DNA from: Siderastrea radians
Taxonomy: Eukaryota; Cnidaria; Anthozoa; Scleractinia; Rhizangiidae
DNA: 64,000 nt
Reading direction: 5' to 3'
NCBI GenBank assembly: GCA_964017195.1
Contig: CAXHKT010000102.1
Coordinates: forward strand, 62,001 to 126,000
In this document: positions 36,596-48,224 of the stretch, piece after piece
Position numbering within the stretch: position 1 is the first letter of the stretch
Layout of the letters: every line of letters starts with the position of its first letter
Program-made: the position numbers and the translations under genes
Notes under the pieces: model-generated
Told to the model about the DNA's origin: nothing
Databases searched by the model: none
The model's input: the letters and a program-made list of their open reading frames with translations, nothing else

Positions 36596-36605
36596 GGCCC
36601 CAAAA
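36578..36605 (+). repeat. Junction inverted repeat, 11-bp arms (example of about 186)
   Basis: TTTTGGGGCCT is followed by the spacer GAGGGA and the exact inverse AGGCCCCAAAA. The element spans the boundary between one unit and the next and recurs at nearly every boundary, for example 667-694. In a sizeable minority the left arm reads TTTCTGGGGCCT (for example the first boundary near 331), which leaves 8 paired bases. It could form a hairpin or cruciform, or be a symmetric binding site; the sequence alone does not tell. Confidence 0.85.
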
Positions 36606-39600
36606 TGGGGTTTTTTTCCACCTTATCGACAAAATCGCAGACTTTCTACACAATAAACTGTTTTTTCTGATAGCCCCGAGGGATTTGCATTATTATTGGG
36701 CCAGTGCGCAGCCTTGCGCAGACAGATTGCGCAGATAAGAACACCTTTTTGAGCCTCTGGGAATGCCCGAAAATGGGGTTTTTTCCCTAAGGATCGCACA
36801 TATCGCGCTTTCTTTGTACTTTTGCACAAAAGGAATTTTGTTCGGATGGTCCCAAAGGGATTGAATGCATTTGGGAGCTTTGTGCATGCAGCGGAGAGCG
36901 CCAGTTAGCTTTTTGAGCTTTTTGGGGCCTGAGGGAAGGCCCCAAAATGGGGGTTTTTTCCATCTTATCGACAAAATCGCAGACTTTCTACACAATAAAC
37001 TGTTTTTTCTGATAGCCCCGAGGGATTTGCATTATTATTGGGCCAGTGCGCAGCCTTGCGCAGACAGATTGCGCAGATAAGAACACCTTTTTGAGCCTCT
37101 GGGAATGGCCCAAAATGGGGTTTTTTCCCTAAGGATCGCACATATCGCGCTTTCTTTGTACTTTTGCACAAAAGGAATTTTTTTCGGATGGTCCCAAAGG
37201 GATTGAATGCATTTGGGAGCTTTGTGCATGCAGCGGAGAGCGCCAGTTAGCTTTTTGAGCTTTTTGGGGCCTGAGGGAAGGCCCCAAAATGGGGTTTTTT
37301 TCCACCTTATCGACAAAATCGCAGACTTTCTACACAATAAACTGTGTATTTCTGATAGCCCCGAGGGATTTGCATTATTATGGGGCCAGTGCGCAGCCTT
37401 GCGCAGACAGATTGCGCAGATAAGAACACCTTTTTGAGCCTCTGGGAATGCCCCAAAATGGGGTTTTTTCTCTTAGGATCGCACATATCGCGCTTTCTTT
37501 GTACTTTTGCACAAAAGGAATTTTTTTCGGATGGTCCCAAAGGGATTGAATGCATTTGGGAGCTTTGTGCATGCAGCGGAGAGCGCCAGTTAGCTTTTTG
37601 AGCTTTTTGGGGCCTGAGGGAAGGCCCCAAAATGGGGTTTTTTTCCACCTTATCGACAAAATCGCAGACTTTCTACACAATAAACTGTTTTTTCTGATAG
37701 CCCCGAGGGATTTGCATTATTATTGGGCCAGTGCGCAGCCTTGCGCAGACAGATTGCGCAGATAAGAACACCTTTTTGAGCCTCTGGGAATGCCCGAAAA
37801 TGGGGTTTTTTCCCTAAGGATCGCACATATCGCGCTTTCTTTGTACTTTTGCACAAAAGGAATTTTGTTCGGATGGTCCCAAAGGGATTGAATGCATTTG
37901 GGAGCTTTGTGCATGCAGCGGAGAGCGCCAGTTAGCTTTTTGAGCTTTTTGGGGCCTGAGGGAAGGCCCCAAAATGGGGGTTTTTTCCATCTTATCGACA
38001 AAATCGCAGACTTTCTACACAATAAACTGTTTTTTCTGATAGCCCCGAGGGATTTGCATTATTATTGGGCCAGTGCGCAGCCTTGCGCAGACAGATTGCG
38101 CAGATAAGAACACCTTTTTGAGCCTCTGGGAATGGCCCAAAATGGGGTTTTTTCCCTAAGGATCGCACATATCGCGCTTTCTTTGTACTTTTGCACAAAA
38201 GGAATTTTTTTCGGATGGTCCCAAAGGGATTGAATGCATTTGGGAGCTTTGTGCATGCAGCGGAGAGCGCCAGTTAGCTTTTTGAGCTTTTTGGGGCCTG
38301 AGGGAAGGCCCCAAAATGGGGTTTTTTTCCACCTTATCGACAAAATCGCAGACTTTCTACACAATAAACTGTGTATTTCTGATAGCCCCGAGGGATTTGC
38401 ATTATTATGGGGCCAGTGCGCAGCCTTGCGCAGACAGATTGGGCAGATAAGAACACCTTTTTGAGCCTCTGGGAATGCCCCAAAATGGGGTTTTTTCTCT
38501 TAGGATCGCACATATCGCGCTTTCTTTGTACTTTTGCACAAAAGGAATTTTTTTCGGATGGTCCCAAAGGGATTGAATGCATTTGGGAGCTTTGTGCATG
38601 CAGCGGAGAGCGCCAGTTAGCTTTTTGAGCTTTCTGGGGCCTGAGGGAAGGCCCCAAAATGGGGTTTTTTTCCACCTTATCGACAAAATCGCAGACTTTC
38701 TACACAATAAACTGTTTTTTCTGATAGCCCCGAGGGATTTGCATTATTATTGGGCCAGTGCGCAGCCTTGCGCAGACAGATTGCGCAGATAAGAACACCT
38801 TTTTGAGCCTCTGGGAATGCCCGAAAATGGGGTTTTTTCCCTAAGGATCGCACATATCGCGCTTTCTTTGTACTTTTGCACAAAAGGAATTTTGTTCGGA
38901 TGGTCCCAAAGGGATTGAATGCATTTGGGAGCTTTGTGCATGCAGCGGAGAGCGCCAGTTAGCTTTTTGAGCTTTTTGGGGCCTGAGGGAAGGCCCCAAA
39001 ATGGGGGTTTTTTCCATCTTATCGACAAAATCGCAGACTTTCTACACAATAAACTGTTTTTTCTGATAGCCCCGAGGGATTTGCATTATTATTGGGCCAG
39101 TGCGCAGCCTTGCGCAGACAGATTGCGCAGATAAGAACACCTTTTTGAGCCTCTGGGAATGGCCCAAAATGGGGTTTTTTCCCTAAGGATCGCACATATC
39201 GCGCTTTCTTTGTACTTTTGCACAAAAGGAATTTTTTTCGGATGGTCCCAAAGGGATTGAATGCATTTGGGAGCTTTGTGCATGCAGCGGAGAGCGCCAG
39301 TTAGCTTTTTGAGCTTTTTGGGGCCTGAGGGAAGGCCCCAAAATGGGGTTTTTTTCCACCTTATCGACAAAATCGCAGACTTTCTACACAATAAACTGTG
39401 TATTTCTGATAGCCCCGAGGGATTTGCATTATTATGGGGCCAGTGCGCAGCCTTGCGCAGACAGATTGGGCAGATAAGAACACCTTTTTGAGCATCTGGG
39501 AATGCCCCAAAATGGGGTTTTTTCTCTTAGGATCGCACATATCGCGCTTTCTTTGTACTTTTGCACAAAAGGAATTTTTTTCGGATGGTCCCAAAGGGAT

Positions 39601-39676
39601 TGAATGCATTTGGGAGCTTTGTGCATGCAGCGGAGAGCGCCAGTTAGCTTTTTGAGCTTTCTGGGGCCTGAGGGAA
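36596..39676 (+). repeat. 3-mer HOR (1027 bp), three tandem copies
   Basis: Copies are 36596-37622, 37623-38649 and 38650-39676. Unit types are CGAAAATGG with TTTTGTTCGG; CATCTTATCG with AATGGCCCAAAA; and CTGTGTATTTCTG (one extra base) with TTATGGGGCC and CTCTTAGG. Copies 2 and 3 also share GATTGGGCAG and CTTTCTGGGG, so they are closer to each other than to copy 1. Confidence 0.9.
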
Positions 39677-42600
39677 GGCCCCAAAATGGGGTTTTTTTCC
39701 ACCTTATCGACAAAATCGCAGACTTTCTACACAATAAACTGTTTTTTCTGATAGCCCCGAGGGATTTGCATTATTATTGGGCCAGTGCGCAGCCTTGCGC
39801 AGACAGATTGCACAGATAAGAACACCTTTTTGAGCCTCTGGGAATGCCCCAAAATGGGGTTTTTTCCCTAAGGATCGCACATATCGCGCTTTCTTTGTAC
39901 TTTTGCACAAAAGGAATTTTTTTCGGATGGTTCCAAAGGGATTGAATGCATTTGGGAGCTTTGTGCATGCAGCGGAGAGCGCCAGTTAGCTTTTTGAGCT
40001 TTTTGGGGCCTGAGGGAAGGCCCCAAAATGGGGATTTTTTCTACCTTATCGACAAAATCGCAGACTTTCTACACAATAAACTGTTTTTTCTGATAGCCCC
40101 GAGGGATTTGCATTATTAATGGGCCAGTGCACAGCCTTGCGCAGACAGATTGCGCAGATAAGAACACCTTTTTGAGCCTCTGGGAATGCCCCAAAATGGG
40201 TTTTTTCCCTAAGGATCGCACATATCGCGCTTTCTTTGTACTTTTGCACAAAAGGAATTTTTTTCGGATGGTCCCAAAGGGATTGAATGCATTTGGGAGC
40301 TTTGTGCATGCAGCGGAGAGCGCCAGTTAGCTTTTTGAGCTTTCTGGGGCCTGAGGGAAGGCCCCAAAATGGGGGTTTTTTCCACCTTATCGACAAAATC
40401 GCAGACTTTCTACACAATAAACTGTTTTTTCTGATAGCCCCGAGGGATTTGCATTATTATTGGGCCAGTGTGCAGCCTTGCGCAGACAGATTGCACAGAT
40501 AAGAACACCTTTTTGAGCCTCTGGGAATGCCCCAAAATGGGGTTTTTTCCCTAAGGATCGCACATATCGCGCTTTCTCTGTACTTTTGCACAAAAGGAAT
40601 TTTTTTCGGATGGTCCCAAAGGGATTGAATGCATTTGGGAGCTTTGTGCATGCAGCGGAGAGCGCCAGTTAGCTTTTTGAGCTTTTTGGGGCCTGAGGGA
40701 AGGCCCCAAAATGGGGTTTTTTTCCACCTTATCGACAAAATCGCAGACTTTCTACACAATAAACTGTTTTTTCTGATAGCCCCGAGGGATTTGCATTATT
40801 ATGGGGCCAGTGCGCAGCCTTGCGCAGACAGATTGCGCAGATAAGAACACCTTTTTGAGCCTCTGGGAATGCCCCAAAATGGGGTTTTTTCTCTTAGGAT
40901 CGCACATATCGCGCTTTCTTTGTACTTTTGCACAAAAGGAATTTTTTTCGGATGGTCCCAAAGGGATTGAATGCATTTGGGAGCTTTGTGCATGCAGCGG
41001 AGAGCGCCAGTTAGCTTTTTGAGCTTTCTGGGGCCTGAGGGAAGGCCCCAAAATGGGGGTTTTTTCCACCTTATCGACAAAATCGTAGACTTTCTACACA
41101 ATAAACTGTTTTTTCTGATAGCCCCGAGGGATTTGCATTATTATTGGGCCAGTGCGCAGCCTTGCGCAGAGAGACTGCACAGATAAGAACACCTTTTTGA
41201 GCCTCTGGGAATGCCCCAAAATGGGGTTTTTTCCCTAAGGATCGCACATATCGCGCTTTCTTTGTACTTTTGCACAAAAGGAATTTTTTTCGGATGGTTC
41301 CAAAGGGAATGAATGCATTTGGGAGCTTTGTGCATGCAGCGGAGAGCGCCAGTTAGCTTTTTGAGCTTTTTGGGGCCTGAGGGAAGGCCCCAAAATGGGG
41401 ATTTTTTCTACCTTATCGACAAAATCGCAGACTTTCTACACAATAAACTGTTTTTTCTGATAGCCCCGAGGGATTTGCATTATTATTGGGCCAGTGCGCA
41501 GCCTTGCGCAGACAGATTGCGCAGATAAGAACACTTTTTTGAGCCTCTGGGAATGCCCCAAAATGGGGTTTTTTCCCTAAGGATCGCACATATCGCGCTT
41601 TCTTTGTACTTTTGCACAAAAGGAATTTTTTTCGGATGGTCCCAAAGGGATTGAATGCATTTGGGAGCTTTGTGCATGCAGCGGAGAGCGCCAGTTAGCT
41701 TTTTGAGCTTTTTGGGGCCTGAGGGAAGGCCCCAAAATGGGGATTTTTTCTACCTTATCGACAAAATCGCAGACTTTCTACACAATAAACTGTTTTTTCT
41801 GATAGCCCCGAGGGATTTGCATTATTATTGGGCCAGTGCGCAGCCTTGCGCAGACAGATTGCACAGATAAGAACACCTTTTTGAGCCTCTGGGAATGCCC
41901 CAAAATGGGGTTTTTTCCCTAAGGATCGCACATATCGCGCTTTCTTTGTACTTTTGCACAAAAGGAATTTTTTTCGGATGGTTCCAAAGGGAATGAATGC
42001 ATTTGGGAGCTTTGTGCATGCAGCGGAGAGCGCCAGTTAGCTTTTTGAGCTTTTTGGGGCCTGAGGGAAGGCCCCAAAATGGGGATTTTTTCTACCTTAT
42101 CGACAAAATCGCAGACTTTCTACACAATAAACTGTTTTTTCTGATAGCCCCGAGGGATTTGCATTATTAATGGGCCAGTGCACAGCCTTGCGCAGACAGA
42201 TTGCGCAGATAAGAACACCTTTTTGAGCCTCTGGGAATGCCCCAAAATGGGGTTTTTTCCCTAAGGATCGCACATATCGCGCTTTCTTTGTACTTTTGCA
42301 CAAAAGGAATTTTTTTCGGATGGTCCCAAAGGGATTGAATGCATTTGGGAGCTTTGTGCATGCAGCGGAGAGCGCCAGTTGGCTTTTTGAGCTTTCTGGG
42401 GCCTGAGGGAAGGCCCCAAAATGGGGGTTTTTTCCACCTTATCGACAAAATCGCAGACTTTCTACACAATAAACTGTTTTTTCTGATAGCCCCGAGGGAT
42501 TTGCATTATTATTGGGCCAGTGTGCAGCCTTGCGCAGACAGATTGCACAGATAAGAACACCTTTTTGAGCCTCTGGGAATGCCCCAAAATGGGGTTTTTT

Positions 42601-44122
42601 CCCTAAGGATCGCACATATCGCGCTTTCTTTGTACTTTTGCACAAAAGGAATTTTTTTGGGATGGTCCCAAAGGGATTGAATGCATTTGGGAGCTTTTTG
42701 CATGCAGCGGAGAGCGCCAGTTAGCTTTTTGAGCTTTTTGGGGCCTGAGGGAAGGCCCCAAAATGGGGGTTTTTTCCACCTTATCGACAAAATCGCAGAC
42801 TTTCTACACAATAAACTGTTTTTTCCGATAGCCCCGAGGGATTTGCATTATTATTGGGCCAGTGCGCAGCCTTGCGCAGACAGATTGCGCAGATAAGAAC
42901 ACTTTTTTGAGCCTCTGGGAATGCCCCAAAATGGGGTTTTTTCCCTAAGGATCGCACATATCGCGATTTCTTTGTACTTTTGCACAAAAGGAATTTTTTT
43001 CGGATGGTCCCAAAGGGATTGAATGCATTTGGGAGCTTTGTGCATGCAGCGGAGAGCGCCAGTTAGCTTTTTGAGCTTTTTGGGGCCTGAGGGAAGGCCC
43101 CAAAATGGGGTTTTTTTCCACCTTATCGACAAAATCGCAGACTTTCTACACAATAAACTGTTTTTTCTGATAGCCCCGAGGGATTTGCATTATTATTGGG
43201 CCAGTGCGCAGCCTTGCGCAGACAGATTGCGCAGATAAGAACACCTTTTTGAGCCTCTGGGAATGCCCGAAAATGGGGTTTTTTCCCTAAGGATCGCACA
43301 TATCGCGCTTTCTTTGTACTTTTGCACAAAAGGAATTTTGTTCGGATGGTCCCAAAGGGATTGAATGCATTTGGGAGCTTTGTGCATGCAGCGGAGAGCG
43401 CCAGTTAGCTTTTTGAGCTTTTTGGGGCCTGAGGGAAGGCCCCAAAATGGGGGTTTTTTCCATCTTATCGACAAAATCGCAGACTTTCTACACAATAAAC
43501 TGTTTTTTCTGATAGCCCCGAGGGATTTGCATTATTATTGGGCCAGTGCGCAGCCTTGCGCAGACAGATTGCGCAGATAAGAACACCTTTTTGAGCCTCT
43601 GGGAATGGCCCAAAATGGGGTTTTTTTCCTAAGGATCGCACATATCGCGCTTTCTTTGTACTTTTGCACAAAAGGAATTTTTTTCGGATGGTCCCAAAGG
43701 GATTGAATGCATTTGGGAGCTTTGTGCATGCAGCGGAGAGCGCCAGTTAGCTTTTTGAGCTTTTTGGGGCCTGAGGGAAGGCCCCAAAATGGGGTTTTTT
43801 TCCACCTTATCGACAAAATCGCAGACTTTCTACACAATAAACTGTGTATTTCTGATAGCCCCGAGGGATTTGCATTATTATGGGGCCAGTGCGCAGCCTT
43901 GCGCAGACAGATTGGGCAGATAAGAACACCTTTTTGAGCCTCTGGGAATGCCCCAAAATGGGGTTTTTTCTCTTAGGATCGCACATATCGCGCTTTCTTT
44001 GTACTTTTGCACAAAAGGAATTTTTTTCGGATGGTCCCAAAGGGATTGAATGCATTTGGGAGCTTTGTGCATGCAGCGGAGAGCGCCAGTTAGCTTTTTG
44101 AGCTTTCTGGGGCCTGAGGGAA
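39677..44122 (+). repeat. 13-mer HOR, copy A (4446 bp)
   Basis: Thirteen units begin with a TTGCACAG unit and end with the same three unit types as the 1027-bp 3-mer (CGAAAATGG, CATCTTATCG, CTGTGTATTT). Internal landmarks are TTAATGGGCCAGTGCACAG (40116), CTCTGTACTT (40575), TTATGGGGCC with CTCTTAGG (40799-40897), AATCGTAGAC (41081), GGGGATTTTTTCTACC (several), AGTTGGC (42377) and CCGATAGCC (42825). Confidence 0.9.
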
Positions 44123-47100
44123 GGCCACAAAATGGGTTTTTTTTCCACCTTATCGACAAAATCGCAGACTTTCTACACAATAAACTGTTTTTTCTGATAG
44201 CCCCGAGGGATTTGCATTATTATTGGGCCAGTGCGCAGCCTTGCGCAGACAGATTGCACAGATAAGAACACCTTTTTGAGCCTCTGGGAATGCCCCAAAA
44301 TGGGGTTTTTTCCCTAAGGATCGCACATATCGCGCTTTCTTTGTACTTTTGCACAAAAAGAATTTTTTTCGGATGGTTCCAAAGGGATTGAATGCATTTG
44401 GGAGCTTTGTGCATGCAGCGGAGAGCGCCAGTTAGCTTTTTGAGCTTTTTGGGGCCTGAGGGAAGGCCCCAAAATGGGGATTTTTTCTACCTTATCGACA
44501 AAATCGCAGACTTTCTACACAATAAACTGTTTTTTCTGATAGCCCCGAGGGATTTCCATTATTAATGGGCCAGTGCACAGCCTTGCGCAGACAGATTGCG
44601 CAGATAAGAACACCTTTTTGAGCCTCTGGGAATGCCCCAAAATGGGTTTTTTCCCTAAGGATCGCACATATCGCGCTTTCTTTGTACTTTTGCACAAAAG
44701 GAATTTTTTTCGGATGGTCCCAAAGGGATTGAATGCATTTGGGAGCTTTGTGCATGCAGCGGAGAGCGCCAGTTAGCTTTTTGAGCTTTCTGGGGCCTGA
44801 GGGAAGGCCCCAAAATGGGGGTTTTTTCCACCTTATCGACAAAATCGCAGACTTTCTACACAATAAACTGTTTTTTCTGATAGCCCCGAGGGATTTGCAT
44901 TATTATTGGGCCAGTGTGCAGCCTTGCGCAGACAGATTGCACAGATAAGAACACCTTTTTGAGCCTCTGGGAATGCCCCAAAATGGGGTTTTTTCCCTAA
45001 GGATCGCACATATCGCGCTTTCTCTGTACTTTTGCACAAAAGGAATTTTTTTCGGATGGTCCCAAAGGGATTGAATGCATTTGGGAGCTTTGTGCATGCA
45101 GCGGAGAGCGCCAGTTAGCTTTTTGAGCTTTTTGGGGCCTGAGGGAAGGCCCCAAAATGGGGTTTTTTTCCACCTTATCGACAAAATCGCAGACTTTCTA
45201 CACAATAAACTGTTTTTTCTGATAGCCCCGAGGGATTTGCATTATTATGGGGCCAGTGCGCAGCCTTGCGCAGACAGATTGCGCAGATAAGAACACCTTT
45301 TTGAGCCTCTGGGAATGCCCCAAAATGGGGTTTTTTCTCTTAGGATCGCACATATCGCGCTTTCTTTGTACTTTTGCACAAAAGGAATTTTTTTCGGATG
45401 GTCCCAAAGGGATTGAATGCATTTGGGAGCTTTGTGCATGCAGCGGAGAGCGCCAGTTAGCTTTTTGAGCTTTCTGGGGCCTGAGGGAAGGCCCCAAAAT
45501 GGGGGTTTTTTCCACCTTATCGACAAAATCGTACACTTTCTACACAATAAACTGTTTTTTCTGATAGCCCCGAGGGATTTGCATTATTATTGGGCCAGTG
45601 CGCAGCCTTGCGCAGACAGATTGCACAGATAAGAACACCTTTTTGAGCCTCTGGGAATGCCCCAAAATGGGGTTTTTTCCCTAAGGATCGCACATATCGC
45701 GCTTTCTTTGTACTTTTGCACAAAAGGAATTTTTTTCGGATGGTTCCAAAGGGAATGAATGCATTTGGGAGCTTTGTGCATGCAGCGGAGAGCGCCAGTT
45801 AGCTTTTTGAGCTTTTTGGGGCCTGAGGGAAGGCCCCAAAATGGGGATTTTTTCTACCTTATCGACAAAATCGCAGACTTTCTACACAATAAACTGTTTT
45901 TTCTGATAGCCCCGAGGGATTTGCATTATTATTGGGCCAGTGCGCAGCCTTGCGCAGACAGATTGCGCAGATAAGAACACTTTTTTGAGCCTCTGGGAAT
46001 GCCCCAAAATGGGGTTTTTTCCCTAAGGATCGCACATATCGCGCTTTCTTTGTACTTTTGCACAAAAGGAATTTTTTTCGGATGGTCCCAAAGGGATTGA
46101 ATGCATTTGGGAGCTTTGTGCATGCAGCGGAGAGCGCCAGTTAGCTTTTTGAGCTTTTTGGGGCCTGAGGGAAGGCCCCAAAATGGGGATTTTTTCTACC
46201 TTATCGACAAAATCGCAGACTTTCTACACAATAAACTGTTTTTTCTGATAGCCCCGAGGGATTTGCATTATTATTGGGCCAGTGCGCAGCCTTGCGCAGA
46301 CAGATTGCACAGATAAGAACACCTTTTTGAGCCTCTGGGAATGCCCCAAAATGGGGTTTTTTCCCTAAGGATCGCACATATCGCGCTTTCTTTGTACTTT
46401 TGCACAAAAGGAATTTTTTTCGGATGGTTCCAAAGGGAATGAATGCATTTGGGAGCTTTGTGCATGCAGCGGAGAGCGCCAGTTAGCTTTTTGAGCTTTT
46501 TGGGGCCTGAGGGAAGGCCCCAAAATGGGGATTTTTTCTACCTTATCGACAAAATCGCAGACTTTCTACACAATAAACTGTTTTTTCTGATAGCCCCGAG
46601 GGATTTGCATTATTAATGGGCCAGTGCACAGCCTTGCGCAGACAGATTGCGCAGATAAGAACACCTTTTTGAGCCTCTGGGAATGCCCCAAAATGGGGTT
46701 TTTTCCCTAAGGATCGCACATATCGCGCTTTCTTTGTACTTTTGCACAAAAGGAATTTTTTTCGGATGGTCCCAAAGGGATTGAATGCATTTGGGAGCTT
46801 TGTGCATGCAGCGGAGAGCGCCAGTTGGCTTTTTGAGCTTTCTGGGGCCTGAGGGAAGGCCCCAAAATGGGGGTTTTTTCCACCTTATCGACAAAATCGC
46901 AGACTTTCTACACAATAAACTGTTTTTTCTGATAGCCCCGAGGGATTTGCATTATTATTGGGCCAGTGTGCAGCCTTGCGCAGACAGATTGCACAGATAA
47001 GAACACCTTTTTGAGCCTCTGGGAATGCCCCAAAATGGGGTTTTTTCCCTAAGGATCGCACATATCGCGCTTTCTCTGTACTTTTGCACAAAAGGAATTT

Positions 47101-48224
47101 TTTTCGGATGGTCCCAAAGGGATTGAATGCATTTGGGAGCTTTGTGCATGCAGCGGAGAGCGCCAGTTCGCTTTTTGAGCTTTTTGGGGCCTGAGGGAAG
47201 GCCCCAAAATGGGGTTTTTTTCCACCTTATCGACAAAAACGCAGACTTTCTACACAATAAACTGTTTTTTCCGATAGCCCCGAGGGATTTGCATTATTAT
47301 TGGGCCAGTGCGCAGCCTTGCGCAGACAGATTGCGCAGATAAGAACACTTTTTTGAGCCTCTGGGAATGCCCCAAAATGGGGTTTTTTCCCTAAGGATCG
47401 CACATATCGCGATTTCTTTGTACTTTTGCACAAAAGGAATTTTTTTCGGATGGTCCCAAAGGGATTGAATGCATTTGGGAGCTTTGTGCATGCAGCGGAG
47501 AGCGCCAGTTAGCTTTTTGAGCTTTTTGGGGCCTGAGGGAAGGCCCCAAAATGGGGTTTTTTTCCACCTTATCGACAAAATCGCAGACTTTCTACACAAT
47601 AAACTGATTTTTCTGATAGCCCCGAGGGATTTGCATTATTATTGGGCCAGTGCGCAGCCTTGCGCAGACAGATTGCGCAGATAAGAACACCTTTTTGAGC
47701 CTCTGGGAATGCGCCAAAATGGGGTTTTTTCCCTAAGGATCGCACATATCGCGCTTTCTTTGTACTTTTGCACAAAAGGAATTTTTTCGGATGGTCCCAA
47801 AGGGATTGAATGCATTTGGGAGCTTTGTGCATGCAGCGGAGAGCGCCAGTTAGCTTTTTGAGCTTTCTGGGTCCTGAGGGAAGGCCCCAAAATGGGGGTT
47901 TTTTCCGCCTTATCGACAAAATCGCAGACTTTCTACACAATAAACTGTTTTTTCTGATAGCCCCGAGGGATTTGCATTATTATTGGGCCAGTGCGCAGCC
48001 TTGCGCAGACAGATTGCGCAGATAAGAACACCTTTTTGAGCCTCTGGGAATGCCCCAAAATGGGGTTTTTTCCCTAAGGATCGCACATATCGCGCTTTCT
48101 TTGTACTTTTGCACAAAAGGAATTTTTTTCGGATGGTCCCAAAGGGATTGAATGCATTTGGGAGCTTTGTGCATGCAGCGGAGAGCGCCAGTTAGCTTTT
48201 TGAGCTTTCTGGGGCCTGAGGGAA
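44123..48224 (+). repeat. 12-mer HOR, copy B (4102 bp)
   Basis: The first eight units match copy A at offset 4446. The rest differ: the ninth unit has CTCTGTACTT and ends AGTTCGC (47166), followed by AAAAACGCAG with CCGATAGCC, ACTGATTTTTCTG (47604), ATGCGCCAAAATG (47709) and TTTTCCGCC (47902), with no copy of the 3-mer. These replacement units are the founders of block VI. Confidence 0.88.

Noticed and set aside
36596..36614. Hypotrich ciliate telomere repeat (CCCCAAAA / GGGGTTTT)
   Set aside because: These 8-mers occur once or twice per unit separated by other sequence, never in tandem with each other. Coincidence.
36578..36615. Intrinsic terminator: GC-rich hairpin or CCCCA-AAA-TGGGG stem followed by T6
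   Set aside because: The shape resembles a bacterial terminator, but it occurs in every unit with no gene nearby, and the array is of eukaryotic type.
36578..36622. G-quadruplex at the unit junction
   Set aside because: The G runs are 4, 3, 2 and 5, with the third too short, and the C-rich arm between them would pair with the first run.
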